From Neobacillus sp. PS3-12 (GTDB lineage Bacteria > Bacillota > Bacilli > Bacillales > Cytobacillaceae), in NCBI RefSeq assembly GCF_030915385.1, contig NZ_CP133268.1, forward strand, positions 558,001 through 622,000: 64,000 nucleotides of DNA, read 5' to 3'. This document shows positions 34,173 to 42,727 of the stretch, piece by piece; within the stretch, counting starts at the first letter, position 1; every line of letters starts with the position of its first letter. The notes beneath the pieces are model-generated. The model searched no databases. It saw nothing but the letters and a program-made list of their open reading frames with translations, and was not told where the DNA came from. The translations under genes and the position numbers were made by a program.

Positions 34173-34673
34173 CTAAATCCATATAAACATATGTAATAGA
34201 AACATAACAAAAAAAATCATAGCACTTATAAGATGGAATTTCCTTCGGAATCCTGATGCTTTGACATGTCTTAAATTTCCAGCATACAGAGCAATAACCA
34301 AAAGTAAGAATGATAAGTACCCACTTACTAATTTAAGATGGGTATAGCCTAAGACTGGTCCAAATTCTTTCAAATTGATTCCTGCATGGCCAATGATAAT
34401 TGTGGTTCCCAAAAGGGCAATTGGAATATGAAATTTCATCATCTGCCGAGAAAATTTTGCAAGCCGAATCTTTACATTTCGTAAAGATGTTTTTCGGATT
34501 ACTAGAAAGATAAAATACATATTAATATTAATGAAAAAAAGAAGGATTGCTGCTTGTGCAAGGAATTGACTAACAACAACCCAAGAACTTTCATGAGGGC
34601 GGATCAACCATATATAAATAATCGAAAATAAAAAAAGTGCAATGTTAAAAAATGTCCAGAGCTTAAAGTACAA
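34173..34673 (-). CDS. Five-helix membrane protein of unknown function
   Basis: A 166-residue integral membrane protein with about five hydrophobic segments. Charged loops include RKTSLRNVKIRLAKFSRQMMKFH. Several histidines fall inside or next to segments (GHAGIN, YTHLKLVSGYLSF, KFHLISAMIFFVMFLLHMF), an arrangement seen in cytochrome b561-like or ferric-reductase-like proteins, but no certain heme motif is visible. Shine-Dalgarno before the ATG is not strong. It is transcribed alone. Confidence 0.72.
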   Translation of the reverse strand: MYFKLWTFFNIALFLFSIIYIWLIRPHESSWVVVSQFLAQAAILLFFININMYFIFLVIRKTSLRNVKIRLAKFSRQMMKFHIPIALLGTTIIIGHAGINLKEFGPVLGYTHLKLVSGYLSFLLLVIALYAGNLRHVKASGFRRKFHLISAMIFFVMFLLHMFIWI

Positions 34674-34748
34674 CGTCTTTCCTCTTCTCTATAAATGTTC
34701 ATGGAGATTTACGTATTTTATCCCCAAAAAAATTTTTTAATTTGTCTT

Positions 34749-35861
34749 TCATTTTGATTGATCGATTTTTTCTTGAAGTTTTTCAAGATATAGGTGACCA
34801 TCTATTGGCAGATCGATTGGTTTATTCAACCAAGAAGAAAGGTAAACAGCATTCAATATTTCTAGTGCTTTAATCCCATCCTCGCCAGGTGCTAACAATG
34901 GTGTTCCCTTCCTAATTGTATCTATCCAATTTTGAATGATCCCTAAATGCTCAGGATTTTCTCCTTTAATTGGAATGTTAATCTCCCAACATTCCGGTTC
35001 ACCAAAAACACCCTTATAGGTTGCATTGAATTCCCTTTCAGATTTCGTAAGACGATAGAATGTAAGTTGTTCATTTTCAATAACGATCTTTCCACGGTCG
35101 CCTGCAATTTCAAACCGATTTGTTCCTGGTGCTTCCCCTGTAGAAGTAATGAAAACACCTGTTGCACCATTCTCATATTCAACAAACGCAGTTACATCAT
35201 CTTCCACTTCAATATCATGATATTTTCCATTGTGGCAAAAGCCATGTACACGTTTTGGCATAAGCCCTGTTGTCCATTGCCAAAGGTCTAATTGATGTAC
35301 AGACTGGTTAATTAATACTCCCCCACCTTCACCCCTCCAGGTTGCCCGCCAATAGCTTGAGTCATAGTAGCTTTGTGAACGATAATTATTTGTTATAATC
35401 CAATTGGTTCGCTTAATTTCCCCTAGTTCATTAGATTGAATAAGCTCCCTTAACTGTTGATAAAGCGGATTAGTGCGTTGGTTATACATCATACTAAATA
35501 CTTTGCCGCATAATCTTGCTGCTTCATTCATTTCTTCGACGTTTTTTGTATAGACACCTGCAGGCTTTTCCACCAAGACATGCAGTCCCTTCGAAAAAGC
35601 TCTAATGGCAAGGTCAGGATGAAGGTAATGTGGCGTTGAGATTATAACAGCATCCATGTCTTTAAAATTAAAAAAGTCATCTTCGTTAACAAATGCCTGT
35701 ACATTACCAGAAGTATGGTTCACTACCCATTCCAATTGTTCCTCTCTTCTGCCGCAAACTGCAGATAACACTGCACCTTCAACTTGCCCTTGGTCCAGCT
35801 GCAAGATATATTCCTTCCCCATAACTCCGATTCCAATTACACCTACTTTTGTAATTTCCAT
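34749..35861 (-). CDS. Gfo/Idh/MocA-family oxidoreductase
   Basis: A 370-residue NAD(P)-dependent dehydrogenase: GVIGIGVMGKEYI N-terminal nucleotide site, ISTPHYLHPDLAIRAF, EKPAGVYTKNVEEM with the catalytic Lys, RGEGGGVLINQSVHQLDLWQWTTG and a C-terminal beta-sheet domain. It is closest to the sugar/inositol dehydrogenase-like group; the substrate is unknown. GAGGCG lies before the ATG at 35861. Not in an operon with the genes on either side. Confidence 0.9.
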   Translation of the reverse strand: MEITKVGVIGIGVMGKEYILQLDQGQVEGAVLSAVCGRREEQLEWVVNHTSGNVQAFVNEDDFFNFKDMDAVIISTPHYLHPDLAIRAFSKGLHVLVEKPAGVYTKNVEEMNEAARLCGKVFSMMYNQRTNPLYQQLRELIQSNELGEIKRTNWIITNNYRSQSYYDSSYWRATWRGEGGGVLINQSVHQLDLWQWTTGLMPKRVHGFCHNGKYHDIEVEDDVTAFVEYENGATGVFITSTGEAPGTNRFEIAGDRGKIVIENEQLTFYRLTKSEREFNATYKGVFGEPECWEINIPIKGENPEHLGIIQNWIDTIRKGTPLLAPGEDGIKALEILNAVYLSSWLNKPIDLPIDGHLYLEKLQEKIDQSK

Positions 35862-36174
35862 TGTTTGTACGCCTCACTTAGAAGTATTTTTCTTTACCTA
35901 TTAATGTTTCTATCCTAACCACATCCTCCCCTTCTCTTAAAACTAATAAAAATAAAAAATTTTTCGTCAGCCGCTTCGAAATTTATTGAATGATGATCCT
36001 TAACTTTGTAATATAATAGATTTCGAAAGAACTAAATGGGAGTACCATAATGGGAAGAAAATTTGTAATAAAAGTGATAAAGTGTTATTAATAAAAGAAT
36101 TGAGTGCTAGTCAGTGAATAATGATACTAAAATAATTCATCTAATTATGCTACATACATATAGAAAGAAGGCAA
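35862..36174. other. Intergenic region before pssA, no gene seen
   Basis: About 310 bases between divergent genes. A TATAAT hexamer at about 36013-36018 could be the -10 of a rightward promoter for pssA. A thirteen-codon frame beginning at ATG 36050 has a Shine-Dalgarno-like GGGAG but no recognisable product and I do not call it. Confidence 0.5.
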
Positions 36175-36876
36175 ATGATGCGTTTTGCGAAAATGATACC
36201 GAATTTATTCACATTAGGAAATTTATATTGTGGTTTTTTATCCGTTGGGTTTGCTGCACATGGTTCATATAAAAATGCAGCTATTCTCATTATCATCGGA
36301 ATGATGCTAGACAGCATGGATGGCCGATTGGCCAGGATGTTAGATGCCGATAGTAATTTTGGCAAAGAGTTAGATTCCTTGGCTGATATTGTCACTTTTG
36401 GTATTGCTCCTTCATTTTTAGTCTATTACACCTATTTTTTTCATTTTGGATTATTAGGATTAGCCGTAGCAGGCCTTTTCCCATTATTTGGCGCATTCCG
36501 TTTAGCAAGATTTAACATCAGTCCTAAAAAGGCGTCCTTACGCTATTTTGTTGGGGTTCCAATAACTGCTGCCGGTGGGATTTTAGCGATTCTTACGCTA
36601 TTTGGAAAAATCATTCCTCATTTAGTCACCTCAGTTATATTCACGGGGTTATGTTTCTTAATGGTCAGCAGGATTCATATTCCAAGCTTAAAAGATGTTC
36701 CTTTGCCAAAGTATGGAACAATTGTAACAATCTTTCTCGGCTGTCTCTTATATGTTATATATAGAAGCCCATATACCCACCATTTTCCTTATCTTATGTA
36801 TATTGCGACACCATTATATATAGCTTACATAGCCTATCGCTTTATCAAAGGGAAAAATCGTAAAGATATTGATTAA
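36175..36876 (+). CDS. pssA: CDP-diacylglycerol-serine O-phosphatidyltransferase
   Basis: A 233-residue integral membrane enzyme that makes phosphatidylserine from CDP-diacylglycerol and serine, precursor of phosphatidylethanolamine. The CDP-alcohol phosphotransferase motif is complete: DSMDGRLAR then G-KEL-D-SLA-D (D-x2-DG-x2-AR-x8-G-x3-D-x3-D). About six membrane segments. In B. subtilis it is followed by a DedA gene (ybfM) and psd; here a broken permease gene intervenes before a DedA gene at 38461 and no psd is in the window. A terminator is at 36966-36992, so it is transcribed alone. Confidence 0.93.
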   Translation: MMRFAKMIPNLFTLGNLYCGFLSVGFAAHGSYKNAAILIIIGMMLDSMDGRLARMLDADSNFGKELDSLADIVTFGIAPSFLVYYTYFFHFGLLGLAVAGLFPLFGAFRLARFNISPKKASLRYFVGVPITAAGGILAILTLFGKIIPHLVTSVIFTGLCFLMVSRIHIPSLKDVPLPKYGTIVTIFLGCLLYVIYRSPYTHHFPYLMYIATPLYIAYIAYRFIKGKNRKDID

Positions 36877-36965
36877 ATATGCTTTCACGGAACTAGAATA
36901 AATAATAAAGATAATTTATCATGATCATTAGAATATCAAAATTATCTATTCTCACAGAAATCATA

Positions 36966-36992
36966 AAGAGCATCGAAATTGCTCTTTTTTTC
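36966..36992 (+). terminator. Terminator after pssA
   Basis: AAGAGCA and TGCTCTT arms with a seven-base loop, followed by seven T. Confidence 0.82.
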
Positions 36993-37032
36993 TTGGGCTT
37001 GATACAGATCAAAAATATAACGGTGGTTAAAC

Positions 37033-38243
37033 ATGAAAGAGCTTATCTATCGAAATAATGAACTAAAATTAAAATTTAATTTAAGCATTACCTTTTTCAA
37101 AAAGGATATTTTGTTTACAATCTCACTTACTTTAGCAATTTTGAGTTGCTTTTTGCATACTCCAAAGCTCGAATATATTGATTTTAAGGTCCTTATCAGT
37201 CTATTTAATTTAATGCTTGCGGTAAAAGCATTTGAAGAACTAAAGCTATTAGATCAATTAGCCATTTTGATTTTAAATAAGTGCCATACCAGTAGAAAAG
37301 TTTCAGGAATTCTCATTCTTTTATCTTTTATTAGCTCTATGTTTGTAACAAACGATGTAGCACTTCTCACTTTTGTCCCATTGACTTTAACTATCGGTAA
37401 AAAAGCAGAGATAAATATTTTGGAGACCGTTATATTACAGACCATTGCTGCCAATCTTGGAAGCAGTCTTACACCGATGGGAAATCCGCAAAATTTGTTT
37501 ATTTTTTCTCACTTTGATGTTCGGCCCCAACAGTTTTTTTCAACCATTTTGTTACTAGCAATTATGGGAACCCTATCTTTGGCATATTTAATACTGAGAT
37601 TTAAAAGTAAGGAGTTAAAGGTGGAGCTTGCTATTCCACCAATGAAAAATAGAAAAAAAGCAGGAATATGGGTTGGTGATTGTATTTTTTTTGATTATCG
37701 CATCCATTTTTGGACTGCTTAGTTACAAGCTTGTATTGATCATTGTTTTGGTAACTGCATGTATTTTGGATTTTCATTTATTAAAAAAATTGGATTATCT
37801 TTTATTAATTACGTTTGTCTGTTTCTTTATTTTTGTAGGAAATATATCAAATATCGATATAGTGCATTCTTTAGCCAGTGAGAGCTTAAGAAATTCCACT
37901 TCTGTTTATTTCAGTTCCATTTTTTTAAGTCAATTTATAAGTAATGTACCCGTAACTATTTTATTATCCAATTTTTTCAAAAAACTGGCAGCCATTGTTA
38001 ATCGGTGTACATATAGGTGGTCTCGGAACCATTATTGCTTCATTAGCAAGTGTCATTTCCTATCGGATTGTAAACATAAAGAAACCAAAGGAAAGTAAAA
38101 TCTATTTGGTTAAATTTAGTCTTTATAATTTTTCTTTTTTGGCTTTTCTAACGATCATTCAATATATTCTTTTAAAAAATTTCTCAATCTTATATAAGAA
38201 TAAGGCTCCGTTTTACTATGGCTGTGTTAAACTTAGTTGTTGA
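37033..38243 (+). pseudogene. SLC13-family anion permease, two frameshifts
   Basis: One ancestral gene is spread over three overlapping frames (37033-37722, 37673-38098, 37995-38243). Motifs in order: FISSMFVTNDVALLTFVPL, ANLGSSLTPMGNPQNLFIF, then SQFISNVPVTILLSNF, and IGVHIGGLGTIIASLASVISY, the layout of a sodium-dependent dicarboxylate or ArsB-type permease of 11-12 helices. A one-base surplus around 37670-37672 (three G) joins frames 1 and 2; a surplus A in the A6 run at 37979-37984 joins frames 2 and 3 (then reading KNWQPLLIGVHIGG). The last eight codons lie in an inserted repeat (38220-38296), which provides the stop. Either the gene is decayed or two base-call errors occurred. Confidence 0.72.
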
Positions 38244-38296
38244 TTTCCGCTCTAATCAAAAGCGTTAAAAAGTCAACAATTACCTTTAACACAGCC
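38220..38296. repeat. Imperfect palindromic repeat element
   Basis: GGCTGTGTTAAA (38220-38231) and TTTAACACAGCC (38285-38296) are perfect outer arms, with TTGTTGA and TCAACAA (38237-38243, 38273-38279) nested inside. The left part contains GTTGATTTCCGCTC, shared with the repeat at 42087-42154. It looks like a small non-coding insertion of the kind common in Bacillaceae genomes. The stretch up to 38460 holds nothing else. Confidence 0.7.
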
Positions 38297-38460
38297 TTTA
38301 CTCTAAAAGAATTTGCACTTGCTTTTATGGGACGTTATACTTCTAAATAATTAAAATTTCTTGGACTCACTTTTAATACGATTGGAACTATTAGCATATA
38401 TTATCTTTGGAACTCCTATTCAAAGAACTCTTAAATAAGTATGATTTATAACGCCGGGAC

Positions 38461-39084
38461 GTGAAAAATTTGGGGCATATTAATTTTCTACTCGAACACT
38501 ACGGATATTTTGGCATTATCATTGCTTTACTTGGTGGTATTATTGGCCTCCCAATCCCAGATGAAGTATTGCTCACATACGTGGGGTATAACGTTTTTCA
38601 AGAGAAAATGGCCTATCTCCCATCCTTGTTTAGTGCTTTTATTGGGGCCTTTGGCGGAATTTCACTCAGCTATTTCTTTGGAATTAAATTAGGTTTGCCT
38701 TTTTTACAAAGATTTGGTCCTAAGTTTCATATTACAAATGTAAGAATTAATAAAACCAAAGCTTTATTTGCTAAATTCGGCCCTACCCTACTTTTCATTG
38801 GTTACTTTATTCCTGGAGTCCGTCATGTAACCGCTTATTTAGCTGGTATCAATAGTTATTCCTTTAAAAAATTTGCCATATATGCTTATTCAGGGGCGAT
38901 AGTTTGGTGTTTTACCTTTATCACATTAGGAAAATTACTTGGCGAGAAGTGGAGGTTTTTCGCTTTTTATCTGATGAAAAACCGAATTTTGATCATTCCT
39001 GCGGTTATGCTTCTATTAATTTTTGGACTTGTTTATTGGAAAAAAAGAAAAAGAACAGTCAATACCAAAGGAGCTTTTGAATAA
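38461..39084 (+). CDS. DedA-family membrane protein
   Basis: A 207-residue DedA/SNARE-associated membrane protein. Family features: GLPIPDEVLLTYVGYN, GISLSYFFGIKLG, a central FGPTLLFIGYFIPGVRHVTAYLAGINSYSFKKFAIYAY with the conserved arginine, and a basic tail. DedA proteins take part in lipid flip or membrane homeostasis. In B. subtilis ybfM follows pssA, in line with a phospholipid role. GTG 38461 has no good Shine-Dalgarno; TTG three codons on is an alternative. A terminator is at 39094-39127. Confidence 0.9.
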   Translation: MKNLGHINFLLEHYGYFGIIIALLGGIIGLPIPDEVLLTYVGYNVFQEKMAYLPSLFSAFIGAFGGISLSYFFGIKLGLPFLQRFGPKFHITNVRINKTKALFAKFGPTLLFIGYFIPGVRHVTAYLAGINSYSFKKFAIYAYSGAIVWCFTFITLGKLLGEKWRFFAFYLMKNRILIIPAVMLLLIFGLVYWKKRKRTVNTKGAFE

Positions 39085-39093
39085 ATTAAAGAC

Positions 39094-39127
39094 AAAAACG
39101 GGAGAAATACTCTCGTTTTTTTATTTT
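39094..39127 (+). terminator. Terminator after the DedA gene
   Basis: AACGGGAG and CTCTCGTT pair (one G-U) around a short loop and lead into TTTTTTT. The remaining A+T-rich bases to 39379 contain no gene that I can support. Confidence 0.75.
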
Positions 39128-39379
39128 TTTTGTTATTCACCTTATGTTTTTCAATAAAGTTTAATAATTGTAAAAAAAGAATTTGGAAATTTTAAATTTG
39201 AGATTAAACCATTTGTAAAAATGGTATACAATATTAATATAGAGGTTAAAACTGCATAAAATAGTTTATTAAGCTCCAAAAAATAAAAATATAAAAAACG
39301 GGAACTTTTGAGTGGTTAAATAGGCTAGGTTTAATATAGAATATAAATTAACATATGTGTTTATAAAGGGGATTACCAT

Positions 39380-39943
39380 ATGAGCATAAAACAAAAAAAA
39401 TATAATTTTTTTCAACGGATTGCCCGTGTCTTCAGGTTGAATTTTATTAAGCTTCTTCGCTCACCTGGCGGAGCAAAAAAGGTCGCTCTGGGATTTGCTC
39501 TTGGCTTTGGCTTAGAAATGTTAGTAATATCAACCGCTTCACTTATCTATATATTGTTTGTACCCATTGTCCGTTTAGCAAAAGGTTCTTTACCGGCTGC
39601 GATTATTGGTAATGTAATTGGAAAACTTTCCTTTCTCCCCGTTCTTCTGCTGCCTTTTGCAAAACAGCTTGGGAAAATGCTCTTTCCTATGAATGTTAAA
39701 TTAGCTCATGGTACATCCTTTTCTTTTCAAGCCTTACTACATGGTGATTTACGAGGTTTAATTAGTCTCCTCCATGGGGGGATTCATATGTTAATCGGAA
39801 TGTCCATTTTAGGTACAGTATTAGGTATTATTTCCTACTTTGTCGTCCATGTCTTCTACGAAAAAGAAAGAATGCGAAGGCTAAAAAAAAGTCACGATAA
39901 GCATGTCCCACGTGCAAAAACAGTGAATAAAAATTATATTTAA
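39380..39943 (+). CDS. DUF2062 membrane protein
   Basis: A 187-residue protein with the DUF2062 arrangement: cytoplasmic N terminus RLNFIKLLRSPGGAKKVALGFALGFGLEM, a second membrane pair, an internal soluble segment (FPMNVKLAHGTSF) and a final hydrophobic pair with a basic tail. The role of this family is unknown; in proteobacteria it is near lipid- and glycosyl-transfer genes. Shine-Dalgarno AAGGGGA before the ATG. A strong hairpin follows, shared with the small convergent gene. Confidence 0.88.
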   Translation: MSIKQKKYNFFQRIARVFRLNFIKLLRSPGGAKKVALGFALGFGLEMLVISTASLIYILFVPIVRLAKGSLPAAIIGNVIGKLSFLPVLLLPFAKQLGKMLFPMNVKLAHGTSFSFQALLHGDLRGLISLLHGGIHMLIGMSILGTVLGIISYFVVHVFYEKERMRRLKKSHDKHVPRAKTVNKNYI

Positions 39944-39961
39944 ATGAAAAATGCTTATTGT

Positions 39962-39993
39962 AAAGGCCTTCCGCTTTTTTGGAAGGCCTTTTT
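39962..39993. terminator. Terminator between DUF2062 and a small convergent gene
   Basis: AAAGGCCTTCC and GGAAGGCCTTT are 11-base perfect arms (39962-39972, 39981-39991) with a T run on the plus strand. Confidence 0.88.
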
Positions 39994-39996
39994 CAT

Positions 39997-40134
39997 TTAG
40001 ACTAGATCTTTATTCGGAGGATGGTGTGGTATTAAAAAAATCTTTATGTTCCTTATTGTTATTTTTCTCTTTTTTTGTTCACCCATTTTGCCATCTGATT
40101 CGTAGCTTAACTTTAATTCCTTATTCTCCTTCAT
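39997..40134 (-). CDS. Small basic protein of unknown function
   Basis: A 45-residue Lys/Glu-rich protein, MKENKELKLSYESDGKMGEQ..., then KKRKITIRNIKIFLIPHHPP. A textbook Shine-Dalgarno (AAGGGAGG, six bases before the ATG) supports a real gene. It is convergent with the DUF2062 gene and stops at the shared hairpin. I do not recognise it. Confidence 0.5.
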   Translation of the reverse strand: MKENKELKLSYESDGKMGEQKKRKITIRNIKIFLIPHHPPNKDLV

Positions 40135-40284
40135 GTAAATCCTCCCTTCTTACATTCAATATCTTTTCCGAATCCATGAATGACTAACCAAAACTGTTTT
40201 CTTTTTCAACTTTAGGTTATTGTCTATTCTTTTAGCGTATAAAAACATAGATTATTTTGTAATGAAAGTAGAGGAGGAATTGAA

Positions 40285-40548
40285 ATGGAAAAGAAAGCTT
40301 ACGTGACTGCGCCAACAGTCACCAGTCAACCCTATGTTAGCGCTCCTGTTGCACCCCCAGTACAGCCGCAACCTATAATGCCATCCTATACCCCCGTCCA
40401 GCCGCAGGTTGAATATGGATGCCACTATCCTGCCTACAACCCTTGTTGTTTTCCCGCTTATGAGCCTTGTTGCGTTCCAGTAAATCCGTGCTGTCTCCCT
40501 ATAAACCCATGCTGTATGCCAATTAACCCTTGCTGTTACCCTTTTTAA
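40285..40548 (+). CDS. Cys/Pro-rich repeat protein, probable spore-coat-like
   Basis: An 87-residue protein. The N-terminal half is rich in Pro, Val, Gln and Thr (APVAPPVQPQPIMPSYTPVQ). The C-terminal half repeats NPCC or EPCC with short spacers (YNPCCFPAYEPCCVP, then VNPCCLP, INPCCMP, INPCCYP), about six CC pairs. This low-complexity pattern resembles spore-coat or exosporium proteins that are cross-linked by disulfides. GAGGAGG precedes the ATG. A terminator is at 40613-40640. Spore-coat membership is inferred from composition; no sporulation promoter was assigned. Confidence 0.8.
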   Translation: MEKKAYVTAPTVTSQPYVSAPVAPPVQPQPIMPSYTPVQPQVEYGCHYPAYNPCCFPAYEPCCVPVNPCCLPINPCCMPINPCCYPF

Positions 40549-40612
40549 AATGATATAATGCAATCAGTTTAATGAACTAATGTTAGACTTGTACCATTTA
40601 AGAAAATATTTT

Positions 40613-40640
40613 AAAGACCTTGAGTTCATGGTCTTTTTCT
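40613..40640 (+). terminator. Terminator after the Cys-rich gene
   Basis: AAAGACC and GGTCTTT (40613-40619, 40630-40636) with a ten-base loop, followed by TTCTTTTG. Confidence 0.75.
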
Positions 40641-40812
40641 TTTGTTTAAAAATAAATATAAAAATACAATGAACTTTCTTTGGATACCCGTAGTCTTTTT
40701 CTTAGAGTACTTTTTTACGGATGAATTAATTGTTTTTTTATATCCAACTTAAGACGTAAAGATTTTTTGTTATTATAGATAGATACTTGTTTGTTGAGAA
40801 AGGTTTGATACT

Positions 40813-41979
40813 ATGCGTAAAAAAATTCTTGTTATTTCTTCTGATCATACTGGTCATGGACACAAGAGTATTGCTGAATCCTTATCTGAAAAAATTGGCA
40901 TGGATAAGACTGTTGAATTACATGTTGTCGATGGGTTTGCATTAGGTGGTAAGCTTTTATTAGGTATTGGAAAATCCTATGGACCTATCACAAGATTCTC
41001 TGAACAGTTGTGGAAAGTGATTTGGCATTTTTCAGCGTTTAATTCCTTTCTCGTCGATAGATTTATTGAGACTATGATTAAACACAAATTATTAAATTTG
41101 TTAGATCAGCTAAAACCTGATTTGATTTTATCCATTCATCCCAACTTTAATGGTTCCGTTATTAATATTTTAGAAAAACAGAATATAAATATACCTTTTG
41201 TCACTCTTATCGCTGATTTAGTTAATATTTACCCATTATGGGCTGATCCAAGAGCTGATTTCATTATTAGTCCTACAGAAGAGGCAAAGGAAAAATGCTT
41301 GGAATTTGGTGTTCCTGAAGAAAGAATAAAGGTAACAGGCTTTCCGGTTCGGCAAAGATTTTACCGCGAAACAATAAGGTCATTCAGAAAAGAAAATGGA
41401 TTAAACTTTTTAATCATGAGCGGCGGTGAAGGTGTAGGAAATATGAACGTAATCGCTGAAAACCTTCTAAGCAACTTCGATTGTTCCGTTACTATTGTCG
41501 CAGGAAGAAATGAAAAATTAAAAGAACAACTTGAAACTTCTCTTTTGGCCAGATTTGGAGACAGAGTAGAAATTTTGGGTTTTGTTAAAAACATTCAAGA
41601 ATATATGTTTGCAGCGGATGTTGCCATTACAAGAGGCAGTCCAAATGTCATGTTTGAAGCAATTTCTTCTAACCTGCCAATTGTCATTACAGGTGCATTG
41701 CCTGGGCAAGAAAAGGACAACCCCCTCTTTGCTCAAAACAACAACTTGGGTGTTATTTGTAAAGATGCCGCCCATATAAATCTGGTTGTCGATGGTTTAC
41801 TCGCAAATGATGGTGAAAAATTAAAGGGAATCATACAATCCCAACGGGAATTTGTAAATAGAAATGCAGCAAACGACATCTTGAAATTCCTAGGTCAGAT
41901 TGAGACAACAGAATATTATGTACCTGTAAAAAAACTTTCAATTGCTTATGTTGCAAATAGATTAAAGAGAAGTATATGA
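40813..41979 (+). CDS. MGDG-synthase-like glycosyltransferase (UgtP/YkoN family)
   Basis: A 388-residue GT28-type enzyme. N-terminal ISSDHTGHGHKSIAESL is the galactosyl/glucosyldiacylglycerol synthase signature; C-terminal GGEGVGNM, LGFVKNIQEYMFAADVAITRGSPNVMFEAI and the LPGQEKDNP nucleotide-sugar site follow. It should transfer a sugar from a UDP donor to diacylglycerol or a related lipid at the inner membrane. It is one of several UgtP/YkoN-like Bacillus members and the exact acceptor cannot be told. Weak AAAGG ribosome binding site before the ATG. A terminator follows. Confidence 0.88.
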   Translation: MRKKILVISSDHTGHGHKSIAESLSEKIGMDKTVELHVVDGFALGGKLLLGIGKSYGPITRFSEQLWKVIWHFSAFNSFLVDRFIETMIKHKLLNLLDQLKPDLILSIHPNFNGSVINILEKQNINIPFVTLIADLVNIYPLWADPRADFIISPTEEAKEKCLEFGVPEERIKVTGFPVRQRFYRETIRSFRKENGLNFLIMSGGEGVGNMNVIAENLLSNFDCSVTIVAGRNEKLKEQLETSLLARFGDRVEILGFVKNIQEYMFAADVAITRGSPNVMFEAISSNLPIVITGALPGQEKDNPLFAQNNNLGVICKDAAHINLVVDGLLANDGEKLKGIIQSQREFVNRNAANDILKFLGQIETTEYYVPVKKLSIAYVANRLKRSI

Positions 41980-42014
41980 GGAAAGAAGTACATGTTCAAT
42001 CATTTTACTTCCTG

Positions 42015-42050
42015 ATTGTCGAGAAAGGTATTTTTCTCGGCAATTTTTTA
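42015..42050 (+). terminator. Terminator of the glycosyltransferase gene
   Basis: ATTGTCGAGAAA with TTTCTCGGCAAT (one G-U pair) encloses a short loop and runs into six T. Confidence 0.8.
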
Positions 42051-42086
42051 TTTTATCCGTATCTAAACTAAATGTACATGCAAATA

Positions 42087-42154
42087 GGCCTGTTGATTTC
42101 CGCTCCGGGCACTCGCTTTCCGCGGGGAGGTCCTGGAGTGCCAATCAACAGACC
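42087..42154. repeat. Bacillaceae-type short palindromic repeat
   Basis: Arms GGCCTGTTGATT (42087-42098) and AATCAACAGACC (42143-42154) are complementary save one base. The interior TTTCCGCTCCGGGCACTCGC and CGCGGGGAGG are much more G+C-rich than their surroundings. The core GTTGATTTCCGCTC matches the element at 38220. Repeats beginning this way are scattered through many Bacillus genomes. It sits between the glycosyltransferase terminator and another hairpin. It carries no gene. Confidence 0.75.
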
Positions 42155-42196
42155 TGTTGAAAGTCAATAAACCAATAATATTATATAAGCATTCTA

Positions 42197-42227
42197 GAAG
42201 TACATGTTCAATCATGTACTTCTTTTT
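42197..42227 (+). terminator. Perfect hairpin with T tract, partial duplicate of 41985-42003
   Basis: GAAGTACATG and CATGTACTTC form a ten-base stem around TTCAAT, followed by TTTTT. The left arm and loop, GAAGTACATGTTCAATCAT, also occurs at 41985-42003 right after the glycosyltransferase stop, so the segment between is flanked by 19-base direct repeats. Confidence 0.8.
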
Positions 42228-42303
42228 ATTTAAATGAAATTTAAAAGGATGGATATAATAAGGTTGTTGTGTTTATTTTGCAGAAAATATTGGCGGTGAT
42301 TTG

Positions 42304-42555
42304 ATGGCAGATTTAGAACCATTCAAGTATGAAACAGGTACATCGATTCAAACCTTCAACATTATTCAAACGAGTGTCAATGAGGATGGTTATGAAGTCC
42401 TGTTAACGATCGATTTAGATAGCGGTTATGAATTAGAAGATGTTCGATTAAAAATTAGCTTTGATGACTTAACCGCCTATGAAACAAGGGATATTCATGA
42501 AGGAGTAAAGTATGCACTAGGCTTCTTTGATCAAGAACCCAATTTAACCCCATAA
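42304..42555 (+). CDS. Small acidic protein of unknown function
   Basis: An 83-residue acidic protein (MADLEPFKYETGTSIQTF, then DGYEVLLTIDLDSGYELEDVRLKISF and YALGFFDQEP). GGTG before TTG-ATG is a modest ribosome binding site. No family is recognised; the alternating hydrophobic pattern suggests a small beta-sheet domain. A terminator is at 42569-42590, which supports a single-gene transcript. Confidence 0.7.
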   Translation: MADLEPFKYETGTSIQTFNIIQTSVNEDGYEVLLTIDLDSGYELEDVRLKISFDDLTAYETRDIHEGVKYALGFFDQEPNLTP

Positions 42556-42568
42556 ACTCCATATGCCC

Positions 42569-42590
42569 AAGCTGCCACAAGGCAGCTTTT
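42569..42590 (+). terminator. Terminator after the small acidic gene
   Basis: AAGCTGCC and GGCAGCTT with a four-base loop (ACAA), followed by TTTC. Confidence 0.75.
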
Positions 42591-42727
42591 CTTAATCCCC
42601 CTAAAACCGCAATAAACTAAATTTACCAACTTATCATGAAAAAGGAATTTTAATTTACTTTTTGGGAATCTTAAATTTCGATCGCAATTTTAAAGTTAGA
42701 TTGAGAAATATTTAAGGAGGTATACTT

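Noticed and set aside
40252..40563. 103-codon Trp/Arg-rich minus-strand frame opposite the Cys-rich gene
   Set aside because: Its repeats are simply the complement of the NPCC-coding repeats; the plus strand has the ribosome binding site and terminator.
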